Notes: generated by a model from the sequence alone, not told the origin. 64,000 nucleotides of DNA from Planctomycetota bacterium (GCA_019456225.1 VRUI01000010.1:27584-91583), one strand, 5' to 3'. Positions 52,189 to 62,072 are shown, counted from the first letter of the stretch. Made by a program: numbers and translations.

Positions 52189-53174
52189 TCCTGACCGAAG
52201 TCCTGACTTTCGTCAATGTCGTCCAGAAGGAAATGATATTCGGGTACAAGAAAATAACCAGGTGATTTATTTCCTAGAATCTCTCGCTTGCGTAGCTGTG
52301 CAAGTGTGGCCTTGAAATTCGAGTTGTATGAATAACCAGCCTTTGGAGCAATCTCTTCGCCAGTCATCGCTTTTTTGCCTAATGCTTCAATTATGCATTG
52401 CTCTGTATTATTAAAATCTGACAAATAAACCGTACCTTGAGGTCTTGGAGGGTTACTTTTTGAATAAGACAAGTGTACATGTTGAAGTTGGGAGTACATC
52501 TTGTAAAGCAGTAATCTCGCTTCCTGTTCTATGTCATGCATGCTGTATTCACTGGTTTTATAACGACAGCTTCTTCTCATGCCTTCTTCGGCAAAAGCTA
52601 CAATATCTTCACCAATTTCAGGATAGACCCTAATCTTTTCTATCTCGCTTAATTCTACCTTGTGTTTTTTAGCTACGTTAGTAAAAAGAAGTTGGAAAGA
52701 ATTACAAAATCTGATAGCGGCATCAAGAGGAGAAAATGCTGCGATATTCTCAAACCTTATACCAACAATAGAGGGTTCTTCAGTGTAGTTCTTGAAAACT
52801 ATCTGCGAGGACGAATGGAATTTTTCTTTATCTATTCCCTGGTACTCCTTAATAGCTTTCGTGGCGTTATTCAAAAAAGACACAATCCACGTAGGTCTAT
52901 GTATTGTGTCTTTACCCGTGGAAGACCAACAACAAGAGGCTCTCGCGGCATACTGAAAACAAGACGCATACTTACAAAAGGTTTCACAAACGGTCACTAG
53001 GTTTTCATCGGATTTATCTCCAGACTCTTTTTCTGAATTAGCCATTTTTCTAATCCATTCCACAGGAATGTAATCAGAACGTCTAAATCCTTCCGCCCCC
53101 ATTGCTTTTTTTAAAGTTGCCCTTTTTTTCCCCTCAAGCCTAATTGCAAGTTGTGTCCGTTTATCTACAAGCAT
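52185..53174 (-). CDS. Unknown element protein with C-terminal winged-helix-like region
   Basis: A 329-residue soluble protein not assignable to a family. The N-terminus is basic (KRTQLAIRLEGKKRATLKKAM) and the C-terminal 75 residues read like a winged helix (QCIIEALGKKAMTGEEIAPKAGYSYNSNFKATLAQLRKREIL in parts). A role in element regulation or replication initiation is possible. GAGGG lies before the ATG. It is AT-richer than the downstream replication genes. Confidence 0.7.
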   Translation of the reverse strand: MLVDKRTQLAIRLEGKKRATLKKAMGAEGFRRSDYIPVEWIRKMANSEKESGDKSDENLVTVCETFCKYASCFQYAARASCCWSSTGKDTIHRPTWIVSFLNNATKAIKEYQGIDKEKFHSSSQIVFKNYTEEPSIVGIRFENIAAFSPLDAAIRFCNSFQLLFTNVAKKHKVELSEIEKIRVYPEIGEDIVAFAEEGMRRSCRYKTSEYSMHDIEQEARLLLYKMYSQLQHVHLSYSKSNPPRPQGTVYLSDFNNTEQCIIEALGKKAMTGEEIAPKAGYSYNSNFKATLAQLRKREILGNKSPGYFLVPEYHFLLDDIDESQDFGQD

Positions 53175-53262
53175 AGAAAACCCTCTGTTATAGTTTGTAA
53201 AAAAATTCTCTTGTCCTTATTTTCTGCCATAATTCCCTCAATTTTACCACTAGCTAAAAGTT

Positions 53263-54669
53263 CTATTCTTCTAGGATTTCCCATTTTTCATCTGAAACTT
53301 TAAGCCATCCATGATTATCACTTAATAAATTAATGATTTCGTTACTTGGGATATTATTATTAAGTTTCAAGCTTAAAAGCTTCAGTACGTCTAAAGTTCT
53401 TAAAATCAGTACATTGGTTTTTACAGCATGTTTAATCTGCTCTTTCGCTACATCTTGATCTTTTTCCTCAATTGTTCGAGATTTCCTCATATGCGTATTG
53501 ATTATAAGAATGGAAGGGAAATCTGGAGATAAGTCAGCTCTCTCGCGATGACTGTCGCATTGGTTGATGTGTTCACGTTTCACGCCTTTATTTGTTCCTT
53601 TGACTTCAACAAAGATAATTGGTTTTCCTTGTTCATCTAAAATCTTTAAGTCTTCTTTTAATTCATCACTGTCATCTATTGAGAACCCAAAGCCTCTTTC
53701 TAGTATTGTGGCCACTGCGCCCACCAAAGCATCACTGTTAAAGATCAATATCTTTTTAAATTCTCTGAATAATTGAATCCTATTTTTGTTGTTGTTAATC
53801 CTATCTAATAGAGCCTCATTTTCTTCCTTTACGACAGTCTCATCAGAAAACTCAAAAGAATCTACCCATGCCGGAATTTCAAATAGCATTTTTTTTCGGA
53901 CAGAAACCAACGCTTCAGCTAATATTGTAAAGTACTCTTCAAGGCAGTTTTGTTCTGGTATTAATGTAGGTATGAAGAATAGGCTGTCTCCTAAAACAAA
54001 GCCAGTTAATCGACTACCTAATTCAGCTATCGTTTTAATACTGAGACCTTCATTATAGTTCTCAAAGTAGCTGCAAGCTGCTCCATATCTGGTCAAGAAA
54101 TTTCCAAATTCAGCTTGTTTTATATTTAAAGATGTGTATCTTTCGCTAAAGTTTTTTCTGTAAAAAGAGTCATAATTTAATGCTATTTTGCATAAATCCG
54201 TTGACGTATAGGAAACTCTATGATGGTATGATTGGCTTGAATCTTCAAATCTTTCGCATAGTATGAAGCAAACAAATCCACCTTCTCGTATTAAGATATG
54301 AAGTTCGTTGTTGCGTTTATCTAGTTCATCTTTATCGTATTTGCAGTCTAAATATTGGTCGCCTAAATAACCGGTACTTTCCCAAGATAACGATTCGAAT
54401 ATTCCCTGAAATGATATAACAGCATCAAATTCATCAAATCGTTTCTTTGTTGCATAAGAATCAAAAGTCAGCTTGAAATTTCTTTTTTGTATATTATTTG
54501 GGAGTTGCAGGTTTTTCTTGTCTATACCATAGACAAGGATCTTGAAAACCTTAACTTCCTCTTTATGTTTTTCTGGTTTTTCTTTAGCCTCTGCTGTTAC
54601 TTCTGATTCCTTTACATCAGCAACATCGGGCTTTGCTGGTTTCTTCTTTTTTTTCCAAAAATTCTTCAC
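53263..54669 (-). CDS. PD-(D/E)XK nuclease-type cargo protein
   Basis: A 468-residue protein with a C-terminal restriction-endonuclease-like domain. The core is visible as D340 (KEDLKIL) and E355-V-K357 (FVEVKG), preceded by a helix ending ERGFGF and followed by RADLSPDFPSILIINT. The first 45 residues are highly charged; residues about 45-290 form an unknown domain. It starts with GTG, with AAGGTG upstream. It lies 66 bases downstream of a small membrane protein gene on the same strand. A role as a defence effector is inference from domain and location. Confidence 0.75.
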   Translation of the reverse strand: MKNFWKKKKKPAKPDVADVKESEVTAEAKEKPEKHKEEVKVFKILVYGIDKKNLQLPNNIQKRNFKLTFDSYATKKRFDEFDAVISFQGIFESLSWESTGYLGDQYLDCKYDKDELDKRNNELHILIREGGFVCFILCERFEDSSQSYHHRVSYTSTDLCKIALNYDSFYRKNFSERYTSLNIKQAEFGNFLTRYGAACSYFENYNEGLSIKTIAELGSRLTGFVLGDSLFFIPTLIPEQNCLEEYFTILAEALVSVRKKMLFEIPAWVDSFEFSDETVVKEENEALLDRINNNKNRIQLFREFKKILIFNSDALVGAVATILERGFGFSIDDSDELKEDLKILDEQGKPIIFVEVKGTNKGVKREHINQCDSHRERADLSPDFPSILIINTHMRKSRTIEEKDQDVAKEQIKHAVKTNVLILRTLDVLKLLSLKLNNNIPSNEIINLLSDNHGWLKVSDEKWEILEE

Positions 54670-54735
54670 TCTAACACCTTTTCTTGTAACTACTTTTAAG
54701 ATCCTGCATAATCAGTGTAATCCGCGGTTAGATTA

Positions 54736-55074
54736 TTAGTTTCTCAAAGCTGCAACCCAGGCAGCAACTGCACTAAGTAAAGCTATCGCCGATGCTAGCC
54801 AAAAGCATATGCTGGATTTCCTGCTTATATTAGTCGCCATGTCATAACCTTCTCTTGCGGTCTTGCACATATCAATCATTGTAAGGGTTTGTAGGGCTTG
54901 GTTAATGCTACGAACATGTTCCGCATCTCTTTCTCCTACAGACATATCCTTACCACAGCCGCTCGCTCCAAGTTCGGCTTCCAAATCTATATAAGCCTTG
55001 TTTCTTTCTCCTGCGTCAGACATTTTTTTAATATCAATTAATCTTTGCCTGTATCCATCAATTTCATTCGCCAT
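54736..55074 (-). CDS. Small protein with C-terminal membrane helix
   Basis: A 112-residue protein: an N-terminal helical region of about 85 residues and one C-terminal transmembrane helix (SSICFWLASAIALLSAVAAW). AGGGGAAAAC precedes the ATG. It probably forms one transcript with the PD-(D/E)XK gene. Tail-anchored partners of nuclease effectors occur in several defence systems, but nothing here proves such a link. Confidence 0.7.
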   Translation of the reverse strand: MANEIDGYRQRLIDIKKMSDAGERNKAYIDLEAELGASGCGKDMSVGERDAEHVRSINQALQTLTMIDMCKTAREGYDMATNISRKSSICFWLASAIALLSAVAAWVAALRN

Positions 55075-55192
55075 GTTTTCCCCTTTTCACTCTCAAAATC
55101 CCAAATTCCAGCCAAATTAGGCGTTTACCAGCCGCTTTCCGCCCAATTATACCACAAATTCAGCGATTGGCAATATTTTTACCCCTTTTCCC

Positions 55193-55220
55193 TTGATTGA
55201 CACCCTAAAAGCAGTAGAAT
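55193..55220 (+). promoter_or_regulatory. Candidate promoter of the three-gene cargo operon
   Basis: TTGATT (55193-55198) and TAGAAT (55215-55220) with a 16-base spacer, 36 bases before the phosphoesterase ATG. It lies in the 182-base divergent gap between the two cargo modules. Confidence 0.45.
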
Positions 55221-55256
55221 TGAGTCTGGATTGAATATTTTTTTTGGACACAAAGA

Positions 55257-56723
55257 ATGGCCCCAAAGGAAAAAACAACTAAAAAGAAATCTGCCTCTAA
55301 GAAGTCTGCTCATAAAACAGCTTGCACGGAAAGCCATGCGGGCAATGTGATTCTTCATCTTAGTGACTTGCATTTTCTTGAAGACCCTCCTGCTAATAGA
55401 ATTAATATTGAGAACGAACTGTTATTAACTCTTGAGGCCCTGCCTGTCGAGTGGAAACCCAATATTATATGTATAACAGGCGACATTTCTGATAAAAACA
55501 ACGCCGAAGGGTACTGCAAAGCCGAAAGTTGGATTAAGTTATTACTCGAAAAACTAAATATTTCTTCTGAAAACTTAGTCATTTGCCCAGGCAACCACGA
55601 TTTAGATTCAGAAAAAGCTGGATTATTGCCACATCCTAAAAATCCTGAAGAAGTTGAAGCTGAATTAATATTTCCCATTCCCAAAAAATACGAAGAGCCC
55701 TTCACTTTATATACAAAACTTTGCGACAACTTGGGTATGCTACCGCTTGAAAACAACGGAAATTCTTCGCATCTTTTCGGTGTTAAAGATTGCCAGGGAT
55801 TATTTTTTATTGTTAGCAATACCTGTTGGTTTTGGGATAAGGACCACAGTTCTGGTATAATCGATTTGCCACTTTTAGAGCACATCGAAAATAAATATAA
55901 CTTTTTGAAAAAAAAACAGGATAATTTAGCTAAAGCAATTGCATTAATGCATCATCCAGAACACTGTTTAAACTGGATGGCAACTGCAAGATATAGCAAC
56001 AAGCCTTCATTAGGTTTCTTGGCTCAAAGAGTGGGGCTAATTTTAACAGGACATGGACACAGTCTGCCAATTGGCAAAGGCGAATTCGATTCTACGCCAA
56101 CACTCAACTGTGGGGCAACTTTCGATGTTACGGTTCAGAACACCTTTGGTTTGATCCGATTAGAAGAAGATCGCTTTGTTTATCAATTCTATAAGACTGA
56201 TTCAACAAGAGCTGGGAATAGATGGGTTAAAGACGATGAGCCTCAATACATTCTTTGTGATACTTCCCAAAAAATCGTTAATCGTTATTACAATAATAAT
56301 GGCAGCCTATCTTCTTTGGAAAAAATTCTTGACGGGTCTTCTTTGAGTACCATTACATCTACAGCTGAACCAGAAGATAGCACAATGCAAATTCCCCCTG
56401 AGTTGCTAGCTCCAGACAGTGATGAAATCGCTATTAACATTGATGGTCTTATGGATGATGCAATAACCAAACTTACAAAAGCTGAGCTTAATATTAAAAA
56501 ATTAGAGTTTGCCGAAGCATTCGGTATTATAGATCAAGTCAAAGAAGATATTGAGCCATTGGGAATAACGCAACTAAGCAATAAACTTTCAGGCATATAT
56601 ACGCGAATATCACTTATCGAATATACACGTGCTAATTGCTTACATATTGAAAAAGGTGGTCCGGCGGATTATTCGGTCGCAAAAGAATATTTAATGAAAG
56701 CTAAAAAAGCAAATGGACAATAA
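55257..56723 (+). CDS. Calcineurin-like metallophosphoesterase, first gene of the cargo operon
   Basis: A 488-residue protein. After a Lys-rich N-terminus (about 1-28) comes a full calcineurin-like phosphoesterase domain: D37-x-H39 (LSDLHF), G75-D76 with D79 (TGDISD), G112-N113-H114-D115 (PGNHD), H232 (LMHHPEH) and G265-H266-G267-H268 (TGHGHS). All metal ligands are present, so it should be an active diesterase or nuclease. Residues about 400-488 are helical and TPR-like, perhaps for docking to the next protein. The next gene starts inside its last codons with an 11-base overlap. Confidence 0.85.
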   Translation: MAPKEKTTKKKSASKKSAHKTACTESHAGNVILHLSDLHFLEDPPANRINIENELLLTLEALPVEWKPNIICITGDISDKNNAEGYCKAESWIKLLLEKLNISSENLVICPGNHDLDSEKAGLLPHPKNPEEVEAELIFPIPKKYEEPFTLYTKLCDNLGMLPLENNGNSSHLFGVKDCQGLFFIVSNTCWFWDKDHSSGIIDLPLLEHIENKYNFLKKKQDNLAKAIALMHHPEHCLNWMATARYSNKPSLGFLAQRVGLILTGHGHSLPIGKGEFDSTPTLNCGATFDVTVQNTFGLIRLEEDRFVYQFYKTDSTRAGNRWVKDDEPQYILCDTSQKIVNRYYNNNGSLSSLEKILDGSSLSTITSTAEPEDSTMQIPPELLAPDSDEIAINIDGLMDDAITKLTKAELNIKKLEFAEAFGIIDQVKEDIEPLGITQLSNKLSGIYTRISLIEYTRANCLHIEKGGPADYSVAKEYLMKAKKANGQ

Positions 56724-59700
56724 TAATACACTAGATGAAAAACTTAAAAGCCTTGAAGCTCTTCTTGTCTCAAAAGAAAAAGGGCCTGATGAAGCATTAA
56801 AGTCGCTTGGGGAATCCGATTCGCCTGAAATTCTAAGAAGAAAGCTTGGTATACTAAATGAATCAGACCGTTTGGATGAGGCTGTTGACCTGCTAAAAGG
56901 AATACCCCTTCATGAAAGATGGTGTGATTGGGCGATATGCGTATATGTTAAAAGTGGAGACATCCCTAAAGCTAAGGAACTGCTTGAATGGGCTAAACAA
57001 CAAGATGACGAAGTTTTCAAAAACAGATGTAGGTTGTATTTTGCAGAAACATATTACTTGCAAGTCAGGGAAAATCGCGAAATAAATTCTACAATATTTC
57101 CGGATAGCTTGTCAGATGAAGAAAAGGCTATTCTTAACGACTGCCGGTCTGTTCTTAATCCTATTCTTATTAAAATAAGAGCTGAACAAAGGATTAGTAA
57201 CGAGATAGAATCATTGGCAGTACAAATGGCCATGGAAATGTTGTATCTTCTTAATGCAAATAAGCAGGAGATTGAAAGCCTATGCAAGCTTCTTGAGACC
57301 AGGAAACCGATTCCCATAAAACTGGGATGGACGGCTTTAGCTATTATGTGTGAATTATCGAAAGATGTTCCAACTAGATATAGAGAAGAACATCCGAACG
57401 ACTTCGATGCCAATATTTTAGCGTCGCTCATTGAAAGCGTAATATTAAAAGAACATTTAACGGCCTTTGATAACATTAAAAAAGCAGAATCGCTTATTGT
57501 CAACGATCCACAAAAAGAAGAATTCTGCAAAGCTTTATACCAGATCGCACAATGTTTAGATAACAAAGTTTTGATAGAAGCTGCACAATTTACTTCTAAG
57601 CTTCTCGGAGATGAGCATCGATTCTCTTCTTTCTTTCAAGCAGAAATTCTTCTCAATAAAAAGGACTATAAAGCTGCAGACGAGTGTTTGCTCAAAATCA
57701 AAAACGAAGACGATCCCAATTGGCTTCAATTATATGCAGACTATTTATATCATACTGGCAAACAGCCCAAAGCTCTTGAGTATATGAAAAAGGCATGTTC
57801 ATTATTGCATCATTCAGGCCTGCGTATTTCTACAGCACGTTTGGCATTTGAAACAGAAAATTATGACTTAGCAATAGAACTTCTATCAGAGGAGTTAAAA
57901 AACGATCCAGAAAACCCTGCAACGCTAAGCAATATTGCGGCGGTCTATTTTAGAAAAGGTGACTTTAAAAATGCTGCTGATCATTATGAAAAACTCATTG
58001 ATATCAAGACTGAAGAGAAGTCGTACAAAATAAATCTTGCAGCTTGTTATATACAGACAGGAATACCTGAAAAAGCTTTTGATTTGTATGAAGATATTTG
58101 TAAAGACGAACAACCAGCTTTAGATGATTTTCTTGCAAGGGCATCTTTGCTAAAAATTGACGATCCCACTCGGGCATTTGATTCTCTATTGCCCCTTAAA
58201 GATAAATACTGGGATGAGCCACAGTATCTTCAAGCTATATTAGAATTGGGATATAAAGCAGGGAAAGAGGAATATAGTAACCAGGCTATGCAGAAACTTC
58301 TGGAGTTGCAGAGAGAGGGCAAAGTCCCTAAGGAAATTATTCAGTCTAAAACAATAGAAGACTTAAAAGTTCATATAGAGGATTGGAATAAAAAACTCGA
58401 AATTATCAACAATAACATACTATCAGGTAAATTTCCGTGGTTGATGGCAGATCGCTGGCAAAATCATTCAACTTATATGGGATGGTCTATAAGAACGCAG
58501 CCAATAGGCTGGTATATGGAAGAGCCAATGGCATGTGCAGCGTATTCAATCTATTCCACAAATGGATTTAAAGGTATAAAACAGTCTGATGATCTTGACA
58601 TCTTAGGATTAATTGATAGCCCACCAAAGAGCAGCAGTGTAGTTATAGATATATCTGCATTGATAACGCTTCACAGGCTTGAGTTGCTGGAAAAGTGCTT
58701 CGATTATTTTGATAAGATTTATATACCTCAGGAGTACATCACGTTGTTATTAGCTGATAAGGAGTTATTAGCTATTCATCAACTTACGAGAAAAACTTCT
58801 GCCGAATTAATCAAAAAGAAAGTCGATTCCGGGCTTATCTCTATTCTTGAAGATACTGGGACTACTGGTGATAGGCCCTTGCCCTTTGTGAACGAACACA
58901 CCTTACCTGAAAATGAAGACGGACATTATTATCGCTTAATAGATATTATTGAATTAGCGTACACTGTGGGGAAGTTGGATGAGGCTAAATACAATAATTT
59001 AAAACGAATTGCCAGCAAACCCAGTGGGGTTGACTCTGATCATCCTGCTCTGAAATACGGAGAATCCACCCTGGTAGATTTACCGACACTGGAGTCAATT
59101 TGCCAAATCGAGCCGGATGCTTTGGATGCTATCCTGAGGACATTCCGAGTTTTCATTTCAAATCAAGATAAGATACGTAATTCTGGCACGATCACTCAAA
59201 TAACTGTGCAGCAGGAAATAAAAACCATGAATGATAACCTGCTGAATATTTGTCGGGATGGCCCCCGATTAATCAAAGAATCGCATATCGCTGTAAGCGA
59301 ATTAGAGGGAAATGAAGTCTCCTTTAAATCATGGCGCCTCGCCAAAGGTAAAGGCTTACCATTGTTGGTTGACGACCGCGTGCTGCAGTCTCTGACCTTC
59401 AATGAGAATGCTGATATTGAGTGTTCTGCATTCGGAACGGATAGCTTGCTGCTGCAGTTACATGATGAAGGATTAATTACTAATAATGAATTGGCCGACG
59501 CCTTTCTAAATCTCATAGCTTGGCGATACCGATTTATTATTCCGCCAAAAGTGGTTTTACTAGAATTGGCAAAACGTTATATAAATCATCCACCTGGCAA
59601 AGATTTACAGGAAGTCGCTTTATACATGCATAGTTGCTTAAGAGATCCAGGCTTACCTGCCAATCAGCTAGATACAAAGTTCAAAGCCTCCTTTGCTGAA

Positions 59701-60030
59701 AAGTTATATATCTCCTGGATTCGATTAAATGCGGAGTTTCTAGTGGAAGTATGGGACGACTTAGAGTTTTCTGAAGAAATTGCTGAAAAACTGACCAATT
59801 GGAGCATTAACGAGCTCATGCCTTCATTTCCTAAAAATCTAGGGCCAAATATGAGAGTTGTAAATAACATGTCGAATGCTTTGTTTAATTATGTTCTTGG
59901 TTTCTCTCTTCTTATTAGAGACCATTCACGAGCAAGCAAAGCGTTGCAAGTTGTAGCAGAATGTCTGGGTATGAACGAAACCGATTATTTTAAAGCCGTT
60001 TCTCTTGTGGTGGATAAACATGGAATTTGA
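56713..60030 (+). CDS. Large TPR protein with PIN-like region, second gene of the cargo operon
   Basis: An 1105-residue soluble protein. Residues 1 to about 600 are helical repeats, with clear TPRs near 300-480 (ADYLYHTGKQPKALEYMKKA; IAAVYFRKGDFKNAADHYEKL). The C-terminal half carries a split PIN-like pattern: D646 in VVIDISALI, E674 in YIPQEYI, D887-D888 in LLVDDRVL and D910 in FGTDSLL, followed by helices LITNNELADAFLNLI. PIN domains are RNA or DNA nucleases. The order of acidic residues fits, but the roughly 200-residue insertion is unusual. It overlaps both neighbours by 11 bases. Confidence 0.75.
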   Translation: MDNNNTLDEKLKSLEALLVSKEKGPDEALKSLGESDSPEILRRKLGILNESDRLDEAVDLLKGIPLHERWCDWAICVYVKSGDIPKAKELLEWAKQQDDEVFKNRCRLYFAETYYLQVRENREINSTIFPDSLSDEEKAILNDCRSVLNPILIKIRAEQRISNEIESLAVQMAMEMLYLLNANKQEIESLCKLLETRKPIPIKLGWTALAIMCELSKDVPTRYREEHPNDFDANILASLIESVILKEHLTAFDNIKKAESLIVNDPQKEEFCKALYQIAQCLDNKVLIEAAQFTSKLLGDEHRFSSFFQAEILLNKKDYKAADECLLKIKNEDDPNWLQLYADYLYHTGKQPKALEYMKKACSLLHHSGLRISTARLAFETENYDLAIELLSEELKNDPENPATLSNIAAVYFRKGDFKNAADHYEKLIDIKTEEKSYKINLAACYIQTGIPEKAFDLYEDICKDEQPALDDFLARASLLKIDDPTRAFDSLLPLKDKYWDEPQYLQAILELGYKAGKEEYSNQAMQKLLELQREGKVPKEIIQSKTIEDLKVHIEDWNKKLEIINNNILSGKFPWLMADRWQNHSTYMGWSIRTQPIGWYMEEPMACAAYSIYSTNGFKGIKQSDDLDILGLIDSPPKSSSVVIDISALITLHRLELLEKCFDYFDKIYIPQEYITLLLADKELLAIHQLTRKTSAELIKKKVDSGLISILEDTGTTGDRPLPFVNEHTLPENEDGHYYRLIDIIELAYTVGKLDEAKYNNLKRIASKPSGVDSDHPALKYGESTLVDLPTLESICQIEPDALDAILRTFRVFISNQDKIRNSGTITQITVQQEIKTMNDNLLNICRDGPRLIKESHIAVSELEGNEVSFKSWRLAKGKGLPLLVDDRVLQSLTFNENADIECSAFGTDSLLLQLHDEGLITNNELADAFLNLIAWRYRFIIPPKVVLLELAKRYINHPPGKDLQEVALYMHSCLRDPGLPANQLDTKFKASFAEKLYISWIRLNAEFLVEVWDDLEFSEEIAEKLTNWSINELMPSFPKNLGPNMRVVNNMSNALFNYVLGFSLLIRDHSRASKALQVVAECLGMNETDYFKAVSLVVDKHGI

Positions 60031-62041
60031 CCAAAATATATTAGCTGAAACCAAAAAACAGATGGCGATCCTTGCAATTAGACATCTTGAAATGGTGGAT
60101 GCCAGGACCCTTACTATCTTTCAGAAGTATGGAATATTTGATTCGATAGAGTCAGAACTTAATCGTGAAGATATTTTGCCGATTCTCAAGAAGTCTAAGC
60201 ATCCTGACAGAAGAGATATTGGTGCAGGCCCTCTGTTTTGTTACTTAGCGAAAAAAGAGCCGCCCGAGGCTAATATAGTTGAGGTAGCTGATTTGTTGTT
60301 TTCGACTGATGTTGAATTGAGAGAGGAAGCTCTTAAGTATTTCAATAATTTGCAAGATGGTGAATTGCCTCTTCTTACCCCAAGGAGTAGAGGCATATTA
60401 CAGGCTTTGGGTGGAGATGTTCTTTCTGAAGAAAAACAAAAATGGCGTGATGCCGCAGTAGCGATTTATGATGTCTTAGAAGATGATTGGTATTGCAGCT
60501 ATGCAGCACTCAAACAATGTTTAAGCAGAAACTTTACACATGGCATAGAGCATCACCTTACGAAAGTCATAAGGCCTACAATTCCTTCTGTTGATTCTGT
60601 AATGTTAGGGGTATGGGAAGCTTCTAAGCAAAAAGAACAAATAAAGGACAAGATTAAACAGATCGTTACTGTCAACTCCGATATTGTTAAGGCTCTGGAC
60701 GCTTATCTCATGACATTGGGTCACATCCCTTTAGCTTCGGATTTGTCAATTATATCACTTATCGACGAATGGCAAAATGAATATGGCGCAATTGAGAACA
60801 TATGGGAAGTACTTTGGACGTGGGCTGATTCATATAACCTGCCTGTTCCAAGGTACCACGTTTGCATGTATTTTATTTTTTATCCGGATTCAGTCTCAGT
60901 CGAAAATTATGGTGCTTTGTGGCATGAAATTGCTGAAGTTGTATCTTCTTCCAGTAATGAGGCAGATGATACAAAATGGTCGCATTCCTGGAAGCTGTTT
61001 TCAGAAATTGCAAGGCACTATTGCTATCACCTTGAAGCCCGCTTGCCATATCAGAATGGAGAAAGAATAGCTTCTCAGGCGTGGTGGTTAGCATTGCAGG
61101 TGTGTAAAGCATTCTCTTCCGAAAACGAAGATATAAAACGCTTACGAACAGATACATTTCTTCCAGAATTAGCTTTCTCGTCACAGATTTGGCAAATAGC
61201 TTCCCCTTGTATAGAGCCTTCAGGACTGCAATATCTTACTCTTAACAACCCCTCTATTTTTGCTTTGTCACTACAGGCCATGTTGTTTGATAAAGTTGGG
61301 TCGATAGATTCTAAATCAATAGATAAAGATGACTTGAAGAAAATTGGAAAAGCACTTAATGGAACTTTATTAACTATCTATCCGCCCGTTCTAAAGGATG
61401 ATGCAGAAATAACATACGCATTTGATAAATCCCCCTTGAATTTAGCATCAAAATGGATTGTTGACGTTGACGAAGATGACGAGCAAAAGGAAATGATGGC
61501 TGCTTTTATTGTCGGAATTGAAAAACTTGTGAAGTCAAAAAGCCTTTTGGATATATTGAACAAGTTTCCGAACTCGCATTCAGGAGATCAAGTACTTATA
61601 GCAAACTATTTCAGGAATATGGTATTTACAGAAAACGTGCCTCTGGATGACATTTGGAAAGTAATCCAAGATTCTGACTGGCGAGAAGCGGCATTCGTTA
61701 ATTCCCACCCTGTAGTTCTCGAACTTATTGTTGGTGCCTTCAATGAAATTATCGCGAAATATCAGGACAAATGGGCATATAATTTACCCCATTATTATGC
61801 TTTGGCGTGTGAAAAATGCGAAGACAAAGAAAGAGAATCACAGTTATTTTCATGCATAGTTTATTCTTCCCTTTTTGGAAATACTGTTAGTGGAATTCAA
61901 AGACTCTTGAAAAGTGAAAATAAGCAGGGCTACTCAGATTATGTGAATTATTTTAGAGATTTCCTGGAAGACGCTCACAAGCGGGCTCCAGAGTGGGTTA
62001 AAACTAAGGTCAGACCAGTACTTGCTGCATTGCATTTATAG
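60020..62041 (+). CDS. All-helical 673-residue protein, third gene of the cargo operon
   Basis: A 673-residue protein of unknown family. It is rich in Trp and reads as continuous alpha-helical repeats, in places HEAT-like (VADLLFSTDVELREEALKYFNNL near residues 90-115). No catalytic motif, signal or membrane helix is visible. It may be a scaffold or sensor. The start is ATG 60020, 11 bases before the end of the previous gene, the same overlap as at the first junction; this strongly suggests a fixed ratio of the three products. Confidence 0.7.
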   Translation: MEFDQNILAETKKQMAILAIRHLEMVDARTLTIFQKYGIFDSIESELNREDILPILKKSKHPDRRDIGAGPLFCYLAKKEPPEANIVEVADLLFSTDVELREEALKYFNNLQDGELPLLTPRSRGILQALGGDVLSEEKQKWRDAAVAIYDVLEDDWYCSYAALKQCLSRNFTHGIEHHLTKVIRPTIPSVDSVMLGVWEASKQKEQIKDKIKQIVTVNSDIVKALDAYLMTLGHIPLASDLSIISLIDEWQNEYGAIENIWEVLWTWADSYNLPVPRYHVCMYFIFYPDSVSVENYGALWHEIAEVVSSSSNEADDTKWSHSWKLFSEIARHYCYHLEARLPYQNGERIASQAWWLALQVCKAFSSENEDIKRLRTDTFLPELAFSSQIWQIASPCIEPSGLQYLTLNNPSIFALSLQAMLFDKVGSIDSKSIDKDDLKKIGKALNGTLLTIYPPVLKDDAEITYAFDKSPLNLASKWIVDVDEDDEQKEMMAAFIVGIEKLVKSKSLLDILNKFPNSHSGDQVLIANYFRNMVFTENVPLDDIWKVIQDSDWREAAFVNSHPVVLELIVGAFNEIIAKYQDKWAYNLPHYYALACEKCEDKERESQLFSCIVYSSLFGNTVSGIQRLLKSENKQGYSDYVNYFRDFLEDAHKRAPEWVKTKVRPVLAALHL

Positions 62042-62072
62042 AGGCAAATAAGGGGTCCGGTACTTTTTAAGT

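Noticed and set aside
55179..55373. A 64-codon leftward frame at the start of the cargo operon
   Set aside because: Overlaps the N-terminus of the phosphoesterase and the promoter region; composition typical of the antisense of a Lys-rich sequence.
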